Of a DNA stretch of 53,578 nucleotides, positions 39,780 through 50,024 are shown one piece after another. Below the pieces are notes generated by a model. That model did no database searches, had not been told where the DNA came from, and saw nothing but the letters and a program-made list of their open reading frames with translations. The number at the start of each line of letters is the position of its first letter. Positions within the stretch are counted from its first letter, which is position 1. Made by a program: the position numbers and the translations under genes. This DNA comes from Bartonella tribocorum (GTDB taxonomy: Bacteria > Pseudomonadota > Alphaproteobacteria > Rhizobiales > Rhizobiaceae). The stretch lies in assembly GCF_002778015.1 (NCBI RefSeq), contig NZ_NJPP01000008.1, positions 290-53,867 on the forward strand, written 5' to 3'.

Positions 39780-41081
39780 TTAAGTTTGTTGATTAAGTTT
39801 AAAAACAGATTTCCCTTTCACAAAGGTCTGAAGCACACGTCCTTGAAAATGTGCATTCTCAAAAGGGGTATTTTTTGAACGTGAATAAAGCTTCTCTGTC
39901 GAAACAACCCATGGTTCTTCAAGATCAACAACAATAAGGTCTGCATAAGCACCTTTCTTCAGTGTTCCAGCATTGAGTCCAAAGAGCTTTGCAGGCATCA
40001 TTGACAAAAGTTCAGTTATCCGCAGAAGAGATAGGCTTTCATCATGATAAAGACGTAAGGCAGCACTCAACAAGGTCTCCATACCAATAGCGCCCGCTGA
40101 TGCAGCATTGAATGGTAAATGTTTTGTGTCAATCCCCTGAGGATCATGGGAAGAGACAATGACATCTATAGTGCCATCTTTTATTGCTTCAATCATTGCT
40201 ATACGGTCTTCTTCTGTTCGCAATGGGGGCATGAAGCGGAAAGAAGTTTGATATTGGCCAATGTCATTTTCGTTGAAAGATAAATGATTAATCGATACAC
40301 CAGCTGAAATTTTTTTACTGCGTTGCTTGCTTAAGCGAAGGGCATCAGCAGAGAGTGCCGTCGATATCTGGGCAGCATGATAGCATGTTTGCGTTAATGC
40401 TGCTAAGCGCAGATCCCTTTCAAGGGGGATAATTTCTGCTTCGCGGGGGATGCCAGAAAGACCAAGCCAACTGGCGAGCAGACCTTCATTCATTACGCCT
40501 TGTTCTGTAAGATCTTTATCTTGCGTCTCGTGTATCAATGGAATATCAAAATCGCGTGCATAAGTCATTGCACGCCGCATAACAGAAGAGTTTTGAAGTG
40601 TTTTTTTTCCTTCACTAAAAGCAACGGCTCCTGCATCCTTGAGCAAACCAAATTCGGTTATTTCTTGTCCGTTAAAACCTTGTGTGATTGCAGCAACAGG
40701 ATAAATATTGACCGATGACATTTCCCCTGCTGTGCGCTTAATAAATTGAACCAAGGCAACATTATCAATAACTGGATGGGTGTCTGGCATCATAAGAAAG
40801 GAAGTAATACCACCTGCTGCGGCTGCCTGACTTGCCGATGCAATTGTCTCACGATTTTCACTTCCTGGTTCTCCAACAAAAACACGTGCATCAACAAGTC
40901 CAGGAAGAATGGCTTTGTTTTGTGCATTAATAATTTCTGCGCCTTCAGGGAATCCCTGATTCAGAGCTTCTTTTCCAGCGGATATAATCTGTCCATTTTC
41001 AACAATAACTGTACCAATTTCATCGATTGCGCGTGAAGGATCAATAATACGAGCTTTTTGAAAAACAATTGGTTTTATCAT
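39780..41081 (-). CDS. pyrC: Dihydroorotase-like protein, PyrX-type, probably non-catalytic
   Basis: This 433-residue amidohydrolase-fold protein is close to class I dihydroorotase. It lacks the N-terminal metal motif D-x-H-x-H: the segment reads [14 protein letters not shown], with Arg66 and Phe68 in place of the two histidines. The downstream IHETQDK and SSHDPQ motifs remain. In Pseudomonas and others an inactive dihydroorotase homologue is an obligate structural partner of aspartate carbamoyltransferase. The pyrB stop and this start overlap by ATGA, which fits such a complex. If so, an active dihydroorotase must be encoded elsewhere. The function is inferred; the loss of ligands is read directly. 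Confidence 0.9.
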   Translation of the reverse strand: MIKPIVFQKARIIDPSRAIDEIGTVIVENGQIISAGKEALNQGFPEGAEIINAQNKAILPGLVDARVFVGEPGSENRETIASASQAAAAGGITSFLMMPDTHPVIDNVALVQFIKRTAGEMSSVNIYPVAAITQGFNGQEITEFGLLKDAGAVAFSEGKKTLQNSSVMRRAMTYARDFDIPLIHETQDKDLTEQGVMNEGLLASWLGLSGIPREAEIIPLERDLRLAALTQTCYHAAQISTALSADALRLSKQRSKKISAGVSINHLSFNENDIGQYQTSFRFMPPLRTEEDRIAMIEAIKDGTIDVIVSSHDPQGIDTKHLPFNAASAGAIGMETLLSAALRLYHDESLSLLRITELLSMMPAKLFGLNAGTLKKGAYADLIVVDLEEPWVVSTEKLYSRSKNTPFENAHFQGRVLQTFVKGKSVFKLNQQT

Positions 41082-42043
41082 TTTTTTTCTCCATTGATCT
41101 TCAAGCGTTTATCTAATAAAGCCTCCATAATCGCCATGCGCACTGCAATTCCCATTTCTACTTGGGTATGAATCATACTTTGTGGTCCATCGGCTATATC
41201 GGATGCAATCTCCACGCCACGGTTTATAGGACCAGGGTGTAAAATAATGCAATTGTTTTTAGCATAGCCTAAATTTTCTTTATGTAAGCCAAAATAATGA
41301 AAATATTCACGCGTGGAGGGAATAAAAGAACCGGTCATCCGTTCATTCTGTAAGCGTAACATCATGATAACGTCAGCATCTTTAAGGCCTTCTTTCATGG
41401 TGTTAAAAACCTCAACACTCATATGATTGATTTCGGTGGGTAAGAGTGTTGAAGGAGCAACAGCACGAACACGAGCACCCAAAGCATTAAGACAAAGAAT
41501 ATTCGAACGTGCAACACGTGAGTGCAAGATATCTCCGCAAATGGCAACAGTTAATCCTTCAATACGACCTTTTGCTCTTTTAATGGTGAGAGCATCTAAT
41601 AAAGCTTGGGTTGGATGTTCATGGGCACCATCACCTGCATTAATGACACAACAATCAACTTTTTGCGCTAATAAAGCTGCTGCTCCCGCACTGCTATGGC
41701 GAAAAACCAGTATATCTGGCTTCATCGCATTAAGTGTTGCGGCTGTATCAAGGAATGTTTCCCCTTTTTTTACAGATGAGTTGCCGATCGCGACACTCAT
41801 CACATCTGCTCCTAATCTTTTACCTGCTAATTCAAAAGAAGATTGTGTGCGTGTAGAGGCTTCAAAAAAAAGATTAATTTGAGTTCGTCCGCGCAAAATA
41901 GATTTTTTTTTATCAATTTTGTTAGAAAGGATAACGTTTGATTCTGCACGATCAAGCAATGTATTAAGGTCTTGTACACTCAGATCTTTAATAGCTAAAA
42001 GATGTTTATGAGGGAAAAGTGGAAAAAGTTTATCTTGAATCAT
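41078..42043 (-). CDS. pyrB: Aspartate carbamoyltransferase catalytic subunit
   Basis: The 321-residue enzyme joins carbamoyl phosphate and aspartate, the committed step of pyrimidine synthesis. It has the carbamoyl-phosphate motif [16 protein letters not shown] (59-74, STRT at 63-66), [23 protein letters not shown], and [10 protein letters not shown] with [11 protein letters not shown] near the C-terminus. It overlaps pyrC by 4 bases. The gene starts a minus-strand operon. There is no pyrI-like regulatory subunit, as expected for the class with an inactive PyrC partner. Confidence 0.96.
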   Translation of the reverse strand: MIQDKLFPLFPHKHLLAIKDLSVQDLNTLLDRAESNVILSNKIDKKKSILRGRTQINLFFEASTRTQSSFELAGKRLGADVMSVAIGNSSVKKGETFLDTAATLNAMKPDILVFRHSSAGAAALLAQKVDCCVINAGDGAHEHPTQALLDALTIKRAKGRIEGLTVAICGDILHSRVARSNILCLNALGARVRAVAPSTLLPTEINHMSVEVFNTMKEGLKDADVIMMLRLQNERMTGSFIPSTREYFHYFGLHKENLGYAKNNCIILHPGPINRGVEIASDIADGPQSMIHTQVEMGIAVRMAIMEALLDKRLKINGEKK

Positions 42044-42168
42044 AGCATTCTTCTTTATCTCTCTCTAAACAGGTTAAACAAGCATTTGTTTGAATATGAT
42101 AAATGTTTCTTAACTCTAAAAAGACAAATAGTCTATGATATGAATGATTTGAATAGTGGAATATACCT

Positions 42169-43788
42169 ATGAGTGCTGTCTCTGCGCAAAATGCTCGTCG
42201 AAAAAATACATTTCTTAGCGATACGCTTATGTTTCGTATGGCCTCTACTTTACCTAAGTCTTTATTAGCAAGCTTTGAAGAAATAGGGGATTTTGCTGCG
42301 AGTCGAGAAGCGTGGAAGCTTTCTTGTTCAGCGAATCATTATAAGCCCTTATTACATTATAACGATGAATGGGGGAAACAGGCAGAAAAATTAGAAATAC
42401 ATCCTTCCTATCAAGACCTTCAACGATATTCTAGACGTGCGGGGTTGGTTACCTCGCTTTGGGAAAATACAAGCTCAGAAAATGGGGTACGTTATCAAGC
42501 GCGTGCGATTCGTTTGGCTTTATCTGCTGGTTTAGAAACAGGGCATTTGAATGAGGTTATTACAACGAGTGCAGCAATTGCTGTCTTAATTAGTGATAGT
42601 GAACTCTTCAAAAAATGGCAAAATGTCCTTTTGTCACGCCAATATGATTCCTCATCAAGGCCTATTCATCATAAAAAATCTGCTTCTCTGACGTGTGCTT
42701 TTGAAGACATTGAACAATACGCTTTCAATTTTCCAGGTGTTAAAAAAATTTCTTTCGATGAAAATATGCAACGAGATCTATATCGTTTAAATGTTGTAAA
42801 AACCAATGTTATTAATCCTACAGCGGATGGATATCTGGTTAGTACAGATTTAAATGGTCATTTAAGTTGCTTTTTTATTCCACGTATACAGGAAAATGGT
42901 GCATTAAATGGATTAATATCGATTCGCCATTTAATTCAGCGCTCTGGAGAACTTTTAACACCAGAGGGCGTTGTTGATTTTCAAGGAAGTTATGGCTGGC
43001 TTTTGGGGAATGCTGGAGAAGGTCTTAAAGTTATTAAAGATATTGAGACGATGATGCGTTTTGATCAATCTGTCATATCAGCAGGTGTTTTGCGCGCTGC
43101 TCTTCAATTTGGCATAGATTTTTTCCGGAAAAAAATGCCAAATCAACCTTTACCCCCCCTGACAGAACGTATTTTTGCAGATATTGCATTAGATATTGCT
43201 GCTTCACAAGCATTGGTTTTGCGTTTAGCGCGAGCGTTTGACAATGCAGCAAATGACCGTTCTGAAGCAGCTTTCGCGCGCATTATGACACCTATTATTG
43301 CTTATCACGTCAGTCAATTGGTTGTACCTATTATTGGCGAAATTATTGCACAACTTGGTATTGAAAGTTTTATGGAGAATAATCCATTATCACAAATGTT
43401 GCATAATGGACCTGCACGAATTGTAAGAAATAGCTCTGCTAATCAATTGGTAAAGGATGCTATTCTTATCGCTGAAAAAGCGCCGGGATTATTTCAGAAA
43501 TTGTTAGAAAAAATTGCTCTTGATATTGGACCAGCGGGACCACGAGCCATTGAAATTATTAAGTCTGCCGGTGATATGGCATCAAAAAATGAGGGAGCAG
43601 GAAGGTTTTTTGTTGAACAAGTCGCCTATGCTGCCGCTGCTGCGTCATTACGTTCTACGGATATAGAACATGTTGCAAATGCCTATATGGAAAGCCGTCT
43701 TGGGGGACAATGGCGATCTTCCTACGGGATGCTCATTGCACGCTATAATGCAGGGCATTTGCTTAATGTTCTCTATCCTTCCATATGA
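42169..43788 (+). CDS. AidB-like acyl-CoA dehydrogenase family protein, divergent
   Basis: The 539-residue protein aligns in layout with AidB (541 residues), the flavoprotein of the alkylation response: [49 protein letters not shown] and [24 protein letters not shown] with an acyl-CoA dehydrogenase C-terminal helical domain. The segment equivalent to AidB 'TGHKWFFSVPQ' is missing between GYLV and LSCFF. The C-terminal 'WEGSGN' FAD motif reads RNSSAN. I infer that it may have lost FAD-dependent activity or acquired a structural or DNA-binding role. It runs convergently into ruvX, overlapping by 16 bases. Confidence 0.8.
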   Translation: MSAVSAQNARRKNTFLSDTLMFRMASTLPKSLLASFEEIGDFAASREAWKLSCSANHYKPLLHYNDEWGKQAEKLEIHPSYQDLQRYSRRAGLVTSLWENTSSENGVRYQARAIRLALSAGLETGHLNEVITTSAAIAVLISDSELFKKWQNVLLSRQYDSSSRPIHHKKSASLTCAFEDIEQYAFNFPGVKKISFDENMQRDLYRLNVVKTNVINPTADGYLVSTDLNGHLSCFFIPRIQENGALNGLISIRHLIQRSGELLTPEGVVDFQGSYGWLLGNAGEGLKVIKDIETMMRFDQSVISAGVLRAALQFGIDFFRKKMPNQPLPPLTERIFADIALDIAASQALVLRLARAFDNAANDRSEAAFARIMTPIIAYHVSQLVVPIIGEIIAQLGIESFMENNPLSQMLHNGPARIVRNSSANQLVKDAILIAEKAPGLFQKLLEKIALDIGPAGPRAIEIIKSAGDMASKNEGAGRFFVEQVAYAAAAASLRSTDIEHVANAYMESRLGGQWRSSYGMLIARYNAGHLLNVLYPSI

Positions 43789-44252
43789 TGAAAGTTTTGA
43801 ATTCTATTGAGAGCACCTTGCAATATAAAAGCGGCAGCTGCCGAATCAATTCTGCCTGCTCTTTTAGTGCGCGATACATTCATTTCTAAAAGAGAACGTT
43901 CTGCAGCAATTGTTGATAAGCGCTCATCCCAAAAAACAAATGGAATTTTTGTATAGTTTTTCATATTGCTCACAAAAGCTCTGGTCGCTTGAACACGAGA
44001 GCCACTGCTTCCATTCATATTAAGAGGTAAGCCAATGATAATAACGCCAACATTTTCATAATCAAACATTTTAATAAGTGTGTGGGCATCTTCTGTAAAT
44101 TTCTTTCGCTGGAGTACAGGACGCGGATTTGAAACAGTTAATCCCATATCAGAAATCGCAACTCCAATTGTTTTTGTCCCTAAATCTAAGCCTGCTATTG
44201 TTTGTCCAGGCAAGAGATGTGTCATAACTTCATTTATATTAATAACAGCCAT
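43773..44252 (-). CDS. ruvX: Putative Holliday junction resolvase / pre-16S rRNA nuclease
   Basis: This 159-residue YqgF/RuvX protein has an RNase H-like fold: the first acidic residue in [50 protein letters not shown] and the terminal Asp in [12 protein letters not shown]. The E. coli homologue matures 16S rRNA 5' ends. The gene is divergent from gatC by about 150 bases. Its 3' end overlaps the AidB-like gene. Confidence 0.93.
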   Translation of the reverse strand: MAVININEVMTHLLPGQTIAGLDLGTKTIGVAISDMGLTVSNPRPVLQRKKFTEDAHTLIKMFDYENVGVIIIGLPLNMNGSSGSRVQATRAFVSNMKNYTKIPFVFWDERLSTIAAERSLLEMNVSRTKRAGRIDSAAAAFILQGALNRIQNFHHMEG

Positions 44253-44399
44253 AGGGATTATAATACGTCTTTTAATGTTTTAGATCTATAATTATATTCT
44301 TTATTCATGTTATCTAATATTCTTGCGCTTGTAAGCAGAGCCTTGTATAGCCAGAATAAGGATCAATAAATAAACAAAAATAGAAAGGCGTAAAAAAAT

Positions 44400-44687
44400 A
44401 TGTCTGTTGATCAAGAAACCGTCAAGCGAGTTGCACGTTTAGCGCGGATTGCTATCCACGATAATGAAGTGGAACCTATGACAAAAAAATTCAATGCTAT
44501 TTTAGGTTTTGTAGAGCAATTGAATGAAGTTGATGTCAGTGAGGTTGAACCATTAACATCTGTGATGCCGATGACTCTACGAATGCGTGAAGATTATGTT
44601 ACAGATGGCAATAAAGCAGCAGATATTGTCGCTAATGCACCTGTTACAGAAGAAAATTTTTTTCTTGTCTCAAAAATTGTTGAGTAA
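44400..44687 (+). CDS. gatC: Asp-tRNA(Asn)/Glu-tRNA(Gln) amidotransferase subunit C
   Basis: This 95-residue GatC has [12 protein letters not shown] near the start and [24 protein letters not shown] with [11 protein letters not shown], which form the clamp on GatA. It assembles the GatCAB amidotransferase that converts Glu-tRNA(Gln) and possibly Asp-tRNA(Asn). It is followed after 31 bases by gatA. gatB is not in the window. Confidence 0.96.
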   Translation: MSVDQETVKRVARLARIAIHDNEVEPMTKKFNAILGFVEQLNEVDVSEVEPLTSVMPMTLRMREDYVTDGNKAADIVANAPVTEENFFLVSKIVE

Positions 44688-44718
44688 CTTTTTATATTTT
44701 TGAAATTTGAGAGCCAAT

Positions 44719-46203
44719 ATGACTGATTTAACAACCCTCACAATTGCACAAGCTCGTGATGCTCTGATAAAGAAAAAGCTCAAAGCAACGGAATTAACGG
44801 AAGCTTATTTAAAAGCAATAGAATTGGCTAATCCGGCTTTGAATGCTTATGTAACAATAACAGCAGAACAAGCAAGAAAAATGGCTGCTGAATCAGACAC
44901 TCGCTTAGCAAAAGGAGAGGGAGGGCTTTTGGAAGGAATTCCCTTGGGGATTAAAGATCTTTTTGCAACTCATGGTGTTCATACTCAAGCTTGTTCAAAT
45001 ATTCTTGATGGTTTTAAACCGCACTATGAATCAACCGTTACGGCTAATTTATGGCAAGATGGTGCCGTAATGTTAGGAAAACTTAATATGGACGAGTTTG
45101 CTATGGGTTCCTCTAATGAGACATCATATTATGGCCCCGTTATTAGTCCGTGGAAGAAAAAAGGCTCGAATGAAAAACTCGTCCCCGGTGGTTCTTCTGG
45201 TGGTTCTGCTGCCGCTGTTGCAGCAGGGCTTTGTGCTGGGGCAACAGCAACAGATACAGGGGGCTCAATACGTCAACCAGCAGCCTTTACGGGCACTGTA
45301 GGAATAAAGCCAACGTATGGACGTTGTTCACGATGGGGGGTTGTTGCGTTTGCTTCATCCCTTGATCAATCTGGACCTATCGCTAGAGATGTTCGTGATT
45401 GTGCTATCTTACTCAGATCAATGGCCTCTTTTGATGAAAAAGATTCTACTTCCATGAATTTACCAGTTCCTGATTATGAAAGTTATCTTGGTCAATCAAT
45501 TAAAGGAATGAAAATTGGTATTCCAAAAGAATATCATCTTGATGGAATGTCTTCTGAAATCATTGAACTTTGGCAAAAGGGAATAAATTGGTTAAAAGAA
45601 GCAGGCGCTGAAATACGTGATATTTCCTTACCCCATACAAAATACGCTCTTCCTTCTTATTATATTATAGCGCCTGCAGAAGCTTCTTCTAATTTAGCGC
45701 GTTATGATGGTGTCCGTTTTGGTTTGCGCGTGCCTGGAAAAGATATCATTGAAATGTATGAAAATACGCGTTCAGTTGGTTTTGGTGATGAAGTCAAGCG
45801 GCGTATTTTGGTTGGAACTTATGTTCTTTCATCAGGCTATTATGATGCCTGTTATCTAAAAGCTCAAAAAGTAAGAACACTCGTAAAACGTGATTTTAAT
45901 CAATGTTTTGATTCAGGCATTGATGCTATTCTTACACCTGCAACACCAACACCTGCCTTTAGTATTGCTGATGAAAAAATAAAAAATGATGCTGTTGCAA
46001 TGTATCTTAATGATATTTTGACGGTACCCGTTAATATGGCTGGCTTACCAGGAATATCTGTTCCTGCTGGTCTGTCATCAAATGGTTTACCCCTAGGATT
46101 GCAATTGATTGGGAAACCTTTTGCTGAAGAAATCATTTTTCAAATGGCGCACATTATTGAACAAGAAGCAGGGATATTTTGTGCAGAAAAATGGTGGATA
46201 TAA
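44719..46203 (+). CDS. gatA: Asp-tRNA(Asn)/Glu-tRNA(Gln) amidotransferase subunit A
   Basis: The 494-residue amidase makes ammonia from glutamine for transamidation of misacylated tRNA. The Ser-cisSer-Lys catalytic set is present: Lys79 in LGIKDLF, Ser159 in [17 protein letters not shown] and Ser183 in [14 protein letters not shown]. These are offset by five residues or less from the S. aureus positions (79, 154, 178). The open frame extends to TTG 44707; ATG 44719 has GAGAG upstream and gives the family start. It ends at a strong hairpin. Confidence 0.97.
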   Translation: MTDLTTLTIAQARDALIKKKLKATELTEAYLKAIELANPALNAYVTITAEQARKMAAESDTRLAKGEGGLLEGIPLGIKDLFATHGVHTQACSNILDGFKPHYESTVTANLWQDGAVMLGKLNMDEFAMGSSNETSYYGPVISPWKKKGSNEKLVPGGSSGGSAAAVAAGLCAGATATDTGGSIRQPAAFTGTVGIKPTYGRCSRWGVVAFASSLDQSGPIARDVRDCAILLRSMASFDEKDSTSMNLPVPDYESYLGQSIKGMKIGIPKEYHLDGMSSEIIELWQKGINWLKEAGAEIRDISLPHTKYALPSYYIIAPAEASSNLARYDGVRFGLRVPGKDIIEMYENTRSVGFGDEVKRRILVGTYVLSSGYYDACYLKAQKVRTLVKRDFNQCFDSGIDAILTPATPTPAFSIADEKIKNDAVAMYLNDILTVPVNMAGLPGISVPAGLSSNGLPLGLQLIGKPFAEEIIFQMAHIIEQEAGIFCAEKWWI

Positions 46204-46217
46204 TCATCAAATTTCAC

Positions 46218-46256
46218 AAAAAAGCATTTCTCATCACTGATGAGAAATGCTTTTTT
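46218..46256. terminator. Strong bidirectional terminator between gatA and livF
   Basis: AAAAAAGCATTTCTCATCA pairs nearly perfectly with TGAGAAATGCTTTTTT around a short loop (stem about 15 bp), with A-run and T-run on either side. It can end gatA on the plus strand and livF on the minus strand. Confidence 0.88.
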
Positions 46257-46297
46257 AAAAGGAAAGAGGATAAGCTCTATTGCCTCAATTCACCCCT

Positions 46298-47008
46298 TTA
46301 TCCACCAAGATAGGCTTCTTTAACACGCGGATCAGAAAGCATCGCTTTACCTTCTCCGTGAAATAAAATATGGCCTACCTCTAAAATATAAGCATAATCA
46401 GCTATGGAAAGTGCAGCAAATGCATTTTGTTCGATAAGAAGAACAGTTTTTCCCATATCATTAATTTTTCGGATAATTGAAAAAATCTCTCGAACGAGAA
46501 GGGGGGCTAACCCCAACGAGGGTTCATCTAATATGACCATATCAGGATTGCTCATAAGTGCGCGCCCTACGGCAACCATTTGTTGTTCTCCACCTGACAT
46601 TGTTCCTCCCAACTGTTTCGATCTTTCACGCAGGCGCGGGAAAAGATCAAATATCCATTCAATATCACGAGAAATCCCCTGTTTATCATGGCGAATATAA
46701 GCACCCAGATGGAGATTTTCTAAAACAGTGAGATGAGGCATAATGCGTCGCCCTTCAGGACTCAGAGCAATCCCTAAACGCAAAATCTCTTCTGGTGATT
46801 TTTTAATAATTGATTCGCCATTATAGGTAATCTCTCCGTAAACAGAGCGATTAAGTCCTGTAATAGAGCGTACAATACTGCTTTTTCCTGCACCATTGGC
46901 TCCAATTAAAGTGACAATACTTCCCTTTTTTATGGACATAGAAAGGTTTTGGACAGCTTTAATGGCGCCATAGTGAACGTGAAGATTTTTTATTTTAAGA
47001 ATATTCAT
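46298..47008 (-). CDS. livF: Branched-chain amino acid ABC transporter ATP-binding protein
   Basis: This 236-residue ATPase is one of the two that drive Leu/Ile/Val uptake. It has Walker A GANGAGKSSI (about 35-44), the signature MSGGEQQMVAVGRAL, and Walker B DMVILDEPSLGL with the H-loop region after VLLIEQNA. The open frame reaches 47092, but ATG 47008 is placed six bases after GGAG and gives the family start (MNILKIKNLHVHYG). It overlaps the livG end by 14 bases, so the two are translationally linked. Confidence 0.95.
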   Translation of the reverse strand: MNILKIKNLHVHYGAIKAVQNLSMSIKKGSIVTLIGANGAGKSSIVRSITGLNRSVYGEITYNGESIIKKSPEEILRLGIALSPEGRRIMPHLTVLENLHLGAYIRHDKQGISRDIEWIFDLFPRLRERSKQLGGTMSGGEQQMVAVGRALMSNPDMVILDEPSLGLAPLLVREIFSIIRKINDMGKTVLLIEQNAFAALSIADYAYILEVGHILFHGEGKAMLSDPRVKEAYLGG

Positions 47009-47777
47009 AAACATCTCCGCCAAGATAAGCTTCAATAACTTTTGGGTTATTACGAATTTCATCTGGTGTGCCATTAGCAATGCAACAGCCATGTTCCATG
47101 ACCAAAATATGTTGGCAAAGCCCCATAACTACTTTCATATCGTGTTCAATAAGAAGAATTGTAAGATCAAAGTCTTTTTGCACTTTTGCTATGAATTTTT
47201 TAAGATCTTCACTTTCTTGTGGATTCATGCCAGCGACCGGTTCATCAAGAAGAAGTAATTTGGGTTTTGTGGCTAACGCGCGCGCAATTTCTAAACGTCG
47301 TTGTACACCATAGGGTAAAGCTGTTGCCAATTGATTGGCAAGGTGATCAAGTTGTAGCCGTTCAAGAAGCTCCATGGAATTTTTATAAACTTCTCTTTTT
47401 TCTTTCATTGCTTTTGAAAAAAAGAGAGCTGAAAAAAACCAAGGATATTTTTGACGAACATGGGCGCCTACCATAACGTTTTGTAAAACCGTTAACCCTG
47501 AGAAAAGACGAATATTTTGAAATGTCCGAGCAATATGACGCCTACAGATAATATAAGGAGGTTCTCCAGAGATTTTTTGTTTATCAAAAAGAATGGTGCC
47601 GCTTGTAGGGGCATAAAATCCAGAAATCATATTGAAAACTGTTGTTTTCCCAGCACCATTGGGACCAATTAGTCCAGTAATGCTTCCTCGTTTAATGGCC
47701 ATATTAACGTTATTGACAGCAACTAATCCGCCAAAACGCATTACAATATCATTGAGTGAAAGAAGAGTGCCGTTCAT
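46995..47777 (-). CDS. livG: Branched-chain amino acid ABC transporter ATP-binding protein
   Basis: This 260-residue ATPase partners LivF. Walker A is GPNGAGKTTVFN, the signature is LPYGVQRRLEIARAL and Walker B is LLLLDEPVAGM with TILLIEHDMKVV. The LivG-type insertion after AGM (NPQESEDLKKFIAKV) distinguishes it from LivF. Its start overlaps the livM stop by ATGA. Confidence 0.95.
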   Translation of the reverse strand: MNGTLLSLNDIVMRFGGLVAVNNVNMAIKRGSITGLIGPNGAGKTTVFNMISGFYAPTSGTILFDKQKISGEPPYIICRRHIARTFQNIRLFSGLTVLQNVMVGAHVRQKYPWFFSALFFSKAMKEKREVYKNSMELLERLQLDHLANQLATALPYGVQRRLEIARALATKPKLLLLDEPVAGMNPQESEDLKKFIAKVQKDFDLTILLIEHDMKVVMGLCQHILVMEHGCCIANGTPDEIRNNPKVIEAYLGGDVYEYS

Positions 47778-48832
47778 AGCTTTCCCTCGGTATTAGAAAG
47801 CTTTTTGCGTGTCAAAAAGCTGTAAATTCCATTCCATGAGAATTCACGTTGTCCCATCAATCCTTTTCTCCAAAATAAAATAATTATCAGTAATAAAAGA
47901 GAAAAAACAACCATGCGAAGTCCTGGTGTTTCTGGAATATGTATAAAACCTAAGTCAAATGGACTTTCAATAATACGAAGCCATTCAAGCATGACTGTAA
48001 TAATAATGCTCCCAATAATACTTCCTGTAATTGAACCCAGACCACCAGCAACAACAATCATCAAAATATTAAAAGTGAGCAAAAAATTAAACATTTTGGG
48101 ATCAATGGTTGAAATAAGAGCAGCCATTAAGGCTCCACCTATACCGGCAAAAAATGCGCCAACAGTAAAAGAAAAACTACGGTAGAAAAAAGCGTTCACT
48201 CCCATGGTTTTCGCAGCTATTTCATCATCACGAATAGCACGGAGTACGTTACCAGTATTGCTTCGCAGTAAGAGGACAATAAAGAGAACTGTAAATGTTA
48301 ACCAACCATAGTTCCACCATAACGTTGCATTTTGAGGTATTCCTTTGATTCCCAAAGAGCCATTTGTGAGCGATGTTGCATTCGTAATAACAATGCGAAT
48401 AATTTCTGCAAAACCCAATGTTGCAATTCCAAGATAATCGCCACCAAGACGCAATATTGGCAAAGCAATCAATAAACCGATAATTGCTGCAGATAAGCCA
48501 CTAACAACAACAGCGATAAAAAAAGGAAATTGTAGATGGGACAATGGTTCAGCGATAGGATCAAGAATCCACATCATCTCCTTTTGCTCAGGGGAAAGAA
48601 GTAAAATTGCGCAGACATAAGCGCCAATAGCCATAAAGCCGGCATGTCCAAGGGAAAACATACCTGTAAAACCGTAAATTAAATTAAGCGAAATCGCCAA
48701 GATCGCATTAATAGCAATCAGATTGATGATACGGAGTGTATAGTCATTAAAATGGTTATCTGCATAGAATAAAAAACCTATAAGAACGAAAATACTGATA
48801 CACGATAAAAAAGTTGTTGCTGACTTTGGCAT
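47774..48832 (-). CDS. livM: Branched-chain amino acid ABC transporter permease
   Basis: This 352-residue inner-membrane permease has about ten hydrophobic segments. It has the characteristic MFSLGHAGFMAIGAYVCAIL and GGLGSITGSIIGSIIITVML, the permease/ATPase contact segment. It pairs with LivH to form the pore. Start and livH stop share one base (TAATG). Confidence 0.94.
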   Translation of the reverse strand: MPKSATTFLSCISIFVLIGFLFYADNHFNDYTLRIINLIAINAILAISLNLIYGFTGMFSLGHAGFMAIGAYVCAILLLSPEQKEMMWILDPIAEPLSHLQFPFFIAVVVSGLSAAIIGLLIALPILRLGGDYLGIATLGFAEIIRIVITNATSLTNGSLGIKGIPQNATLWWNYGWLTFTVLFIVLLLRSNTGNVLRAIRDDEIAAKTMGVNAFFYRSFSFTVGAFFAGIGGALMAALISTIDPKMFNFLLTFNILMIVVAGGLGSITGSIIGSIIITVMLEWLRIIESPFDLGFIHIPETPGLRMVVFSLLLLIIILFWRKGLMGQREFSWNGIYSFLTRKKLSNTEGKL

Positions 48833-49908
48833 TAGATTTTCTCCTGACTTTTTTTACCCATTAATCCCGTGGGCAATACCAATAAAATCAGAATCAATAA
48901 AATAAAAGCGAAGGCATCTCGATATCCAGATAACGCGGGAAAAAATGCGATAATCATAATTTCAATAAACCCTAATAACAATCCTCCCAACATTGCTCCT
49001 GGTATTGAACCAATACCTCCGATAACGGCAGCAATAAAAGCTTTAAGACCAGGGAGAACGCCCATATAAGGCTGAATTTGAGGATAGCGTAAAGACCACA
49101 TAATGCCTGCTATAGCAGCAAGTGCTGAACCTATCCCAAAGGTAAATGCAATGACTTTATTAACAGAAACCCCCATTAAACGCGTCGTTTCAATATCATG
49201 GGAGATTGCACGCATAGCAAGACCAGGTTTTGTTTTGTGGATAATCCATAACAATAAAACAATAAGAATCAATGATACAATGGGAACAATCAGAGACATG
49301 GGAGCAATTCTAATGATACCCTCTGCTTCTGATCCTAGATGCCATAAAAATGGTGTTACCAGAAAATCTGGCTGTTTTACACCTTTAGGAACACCACTAA
49401 AGAGTACAGTAGAAAGATTTTCAATAAGAAAAGAAACACCAATTGCACCGATAAGTGCCGAAATACGCGGCGCATGGCGTAGTGGTTTATAAGCAAGTTG
49501 ATCGACGATAATTCCCACTGCACTTGTAATAAAAATGGAAAAACAAAGAGCTAAAACCCAAATCGGTGTGAAATCTTGTGGGGAAATTTTAAAATAATAA
49601 ACAAACCCTAACGAAAGAATTAAAAAAATAGCGATCCAATAGACTGGAGGGCGCCTTTTAAATCCTATAAAGACTGAATAATAAATAAGGGCAGCAAGGA
49701 ATAAAAGAAGAAGTGCTGCCCACGCAGGCATAAAGCTAATCGTGGAGAAGAAAACAAAATAGGCTCCCAGCATAAAGATATCACCGTGAGCAAAATTAAT
49801 CAATCTCAATATACCGTAGACCATGGTATAACCAATAGCAATAAGCCCATAAAGAGATCCCAATGCCAGTGCATTAAAAAAGTACTGGATGAACATTTCA
49901 GTGCTCAT
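48832..49908 (-). CDS. livH: Branched-chain amino acid ABC transporter permease
   Basis: This 358-residue permease starts at ATG 49908. About nine hydrophobic segments, FALGSLYGLIAIGYTMVYGI-like LINFAHGDIFMLGAY, and a C-terminal IGGIGSIPGAMLGGLLLGFIE mark LivH. The middle (residues about 85-115) contains an insertion not usual in E. coli LivH, seen in many Rhizobiales forms. It is the second gene of the locus, after the binding protein and a hairpin. Confidence 0.94.
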   Translation of the reverse strand: MSTEMFIQYFFNALALGSLYGLIAIGYTMVYGILRLINFAHGDIFMLGAYFVFFSTISFMPAWAALLLLFLAALIYYSVFIGFKRRPPVYWIAIFLILSLGFVYYFKISPQDFTPIWVLALCFSIFITSAVGIIVDQLAYKPLRHAPRISALIGAIGVSFLIENLSTVLFSGVPKGVKQPDFLVTPFLWHLGSEAEGIIRIAPMSLIVPIVSLILIVLLLWIIHKTKPGLAMRAISHDIETTRLMGVSVNKVIAFTFGIGSALAAIAGIMWSLRYPQIQPYMGVLPGLKAFIAAVIGGIGSIPGAMLGGLLLGFIEIMIIAFFPALSGYRDAFAFILLILILLVLPTGLMGKKSQEKI

Positions 49909-49965
49909 CTCTCATCCTTCCACATTTGTTAATTTACACAGGATAATAAAAAAAATCTCAAATTC

Positions 49966-49992
49966 TTGGTTGAGAAAAAGATTCTCAACCAA
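49966..49992 (-). terminator. Hairpin between the binding-protein gene and livH
   Basis: TTGGTTGAG (49966-49974) pairs perfectly with CTCAACCAA (49984-49992). A T-run follows about ten bases later on the minus strand. It may partly terminate transcription after the binding-protein gene, or protect its 3' end, giving more binding protein than permease. An alternative shorter pairing uses CTCAA at about 49957-49961 with TTGAG. Confidence 0.6.
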
Positions 49993-50024
49993 CTCTTAAC
50001 ATTTTAATAAGTACAATCATTACA

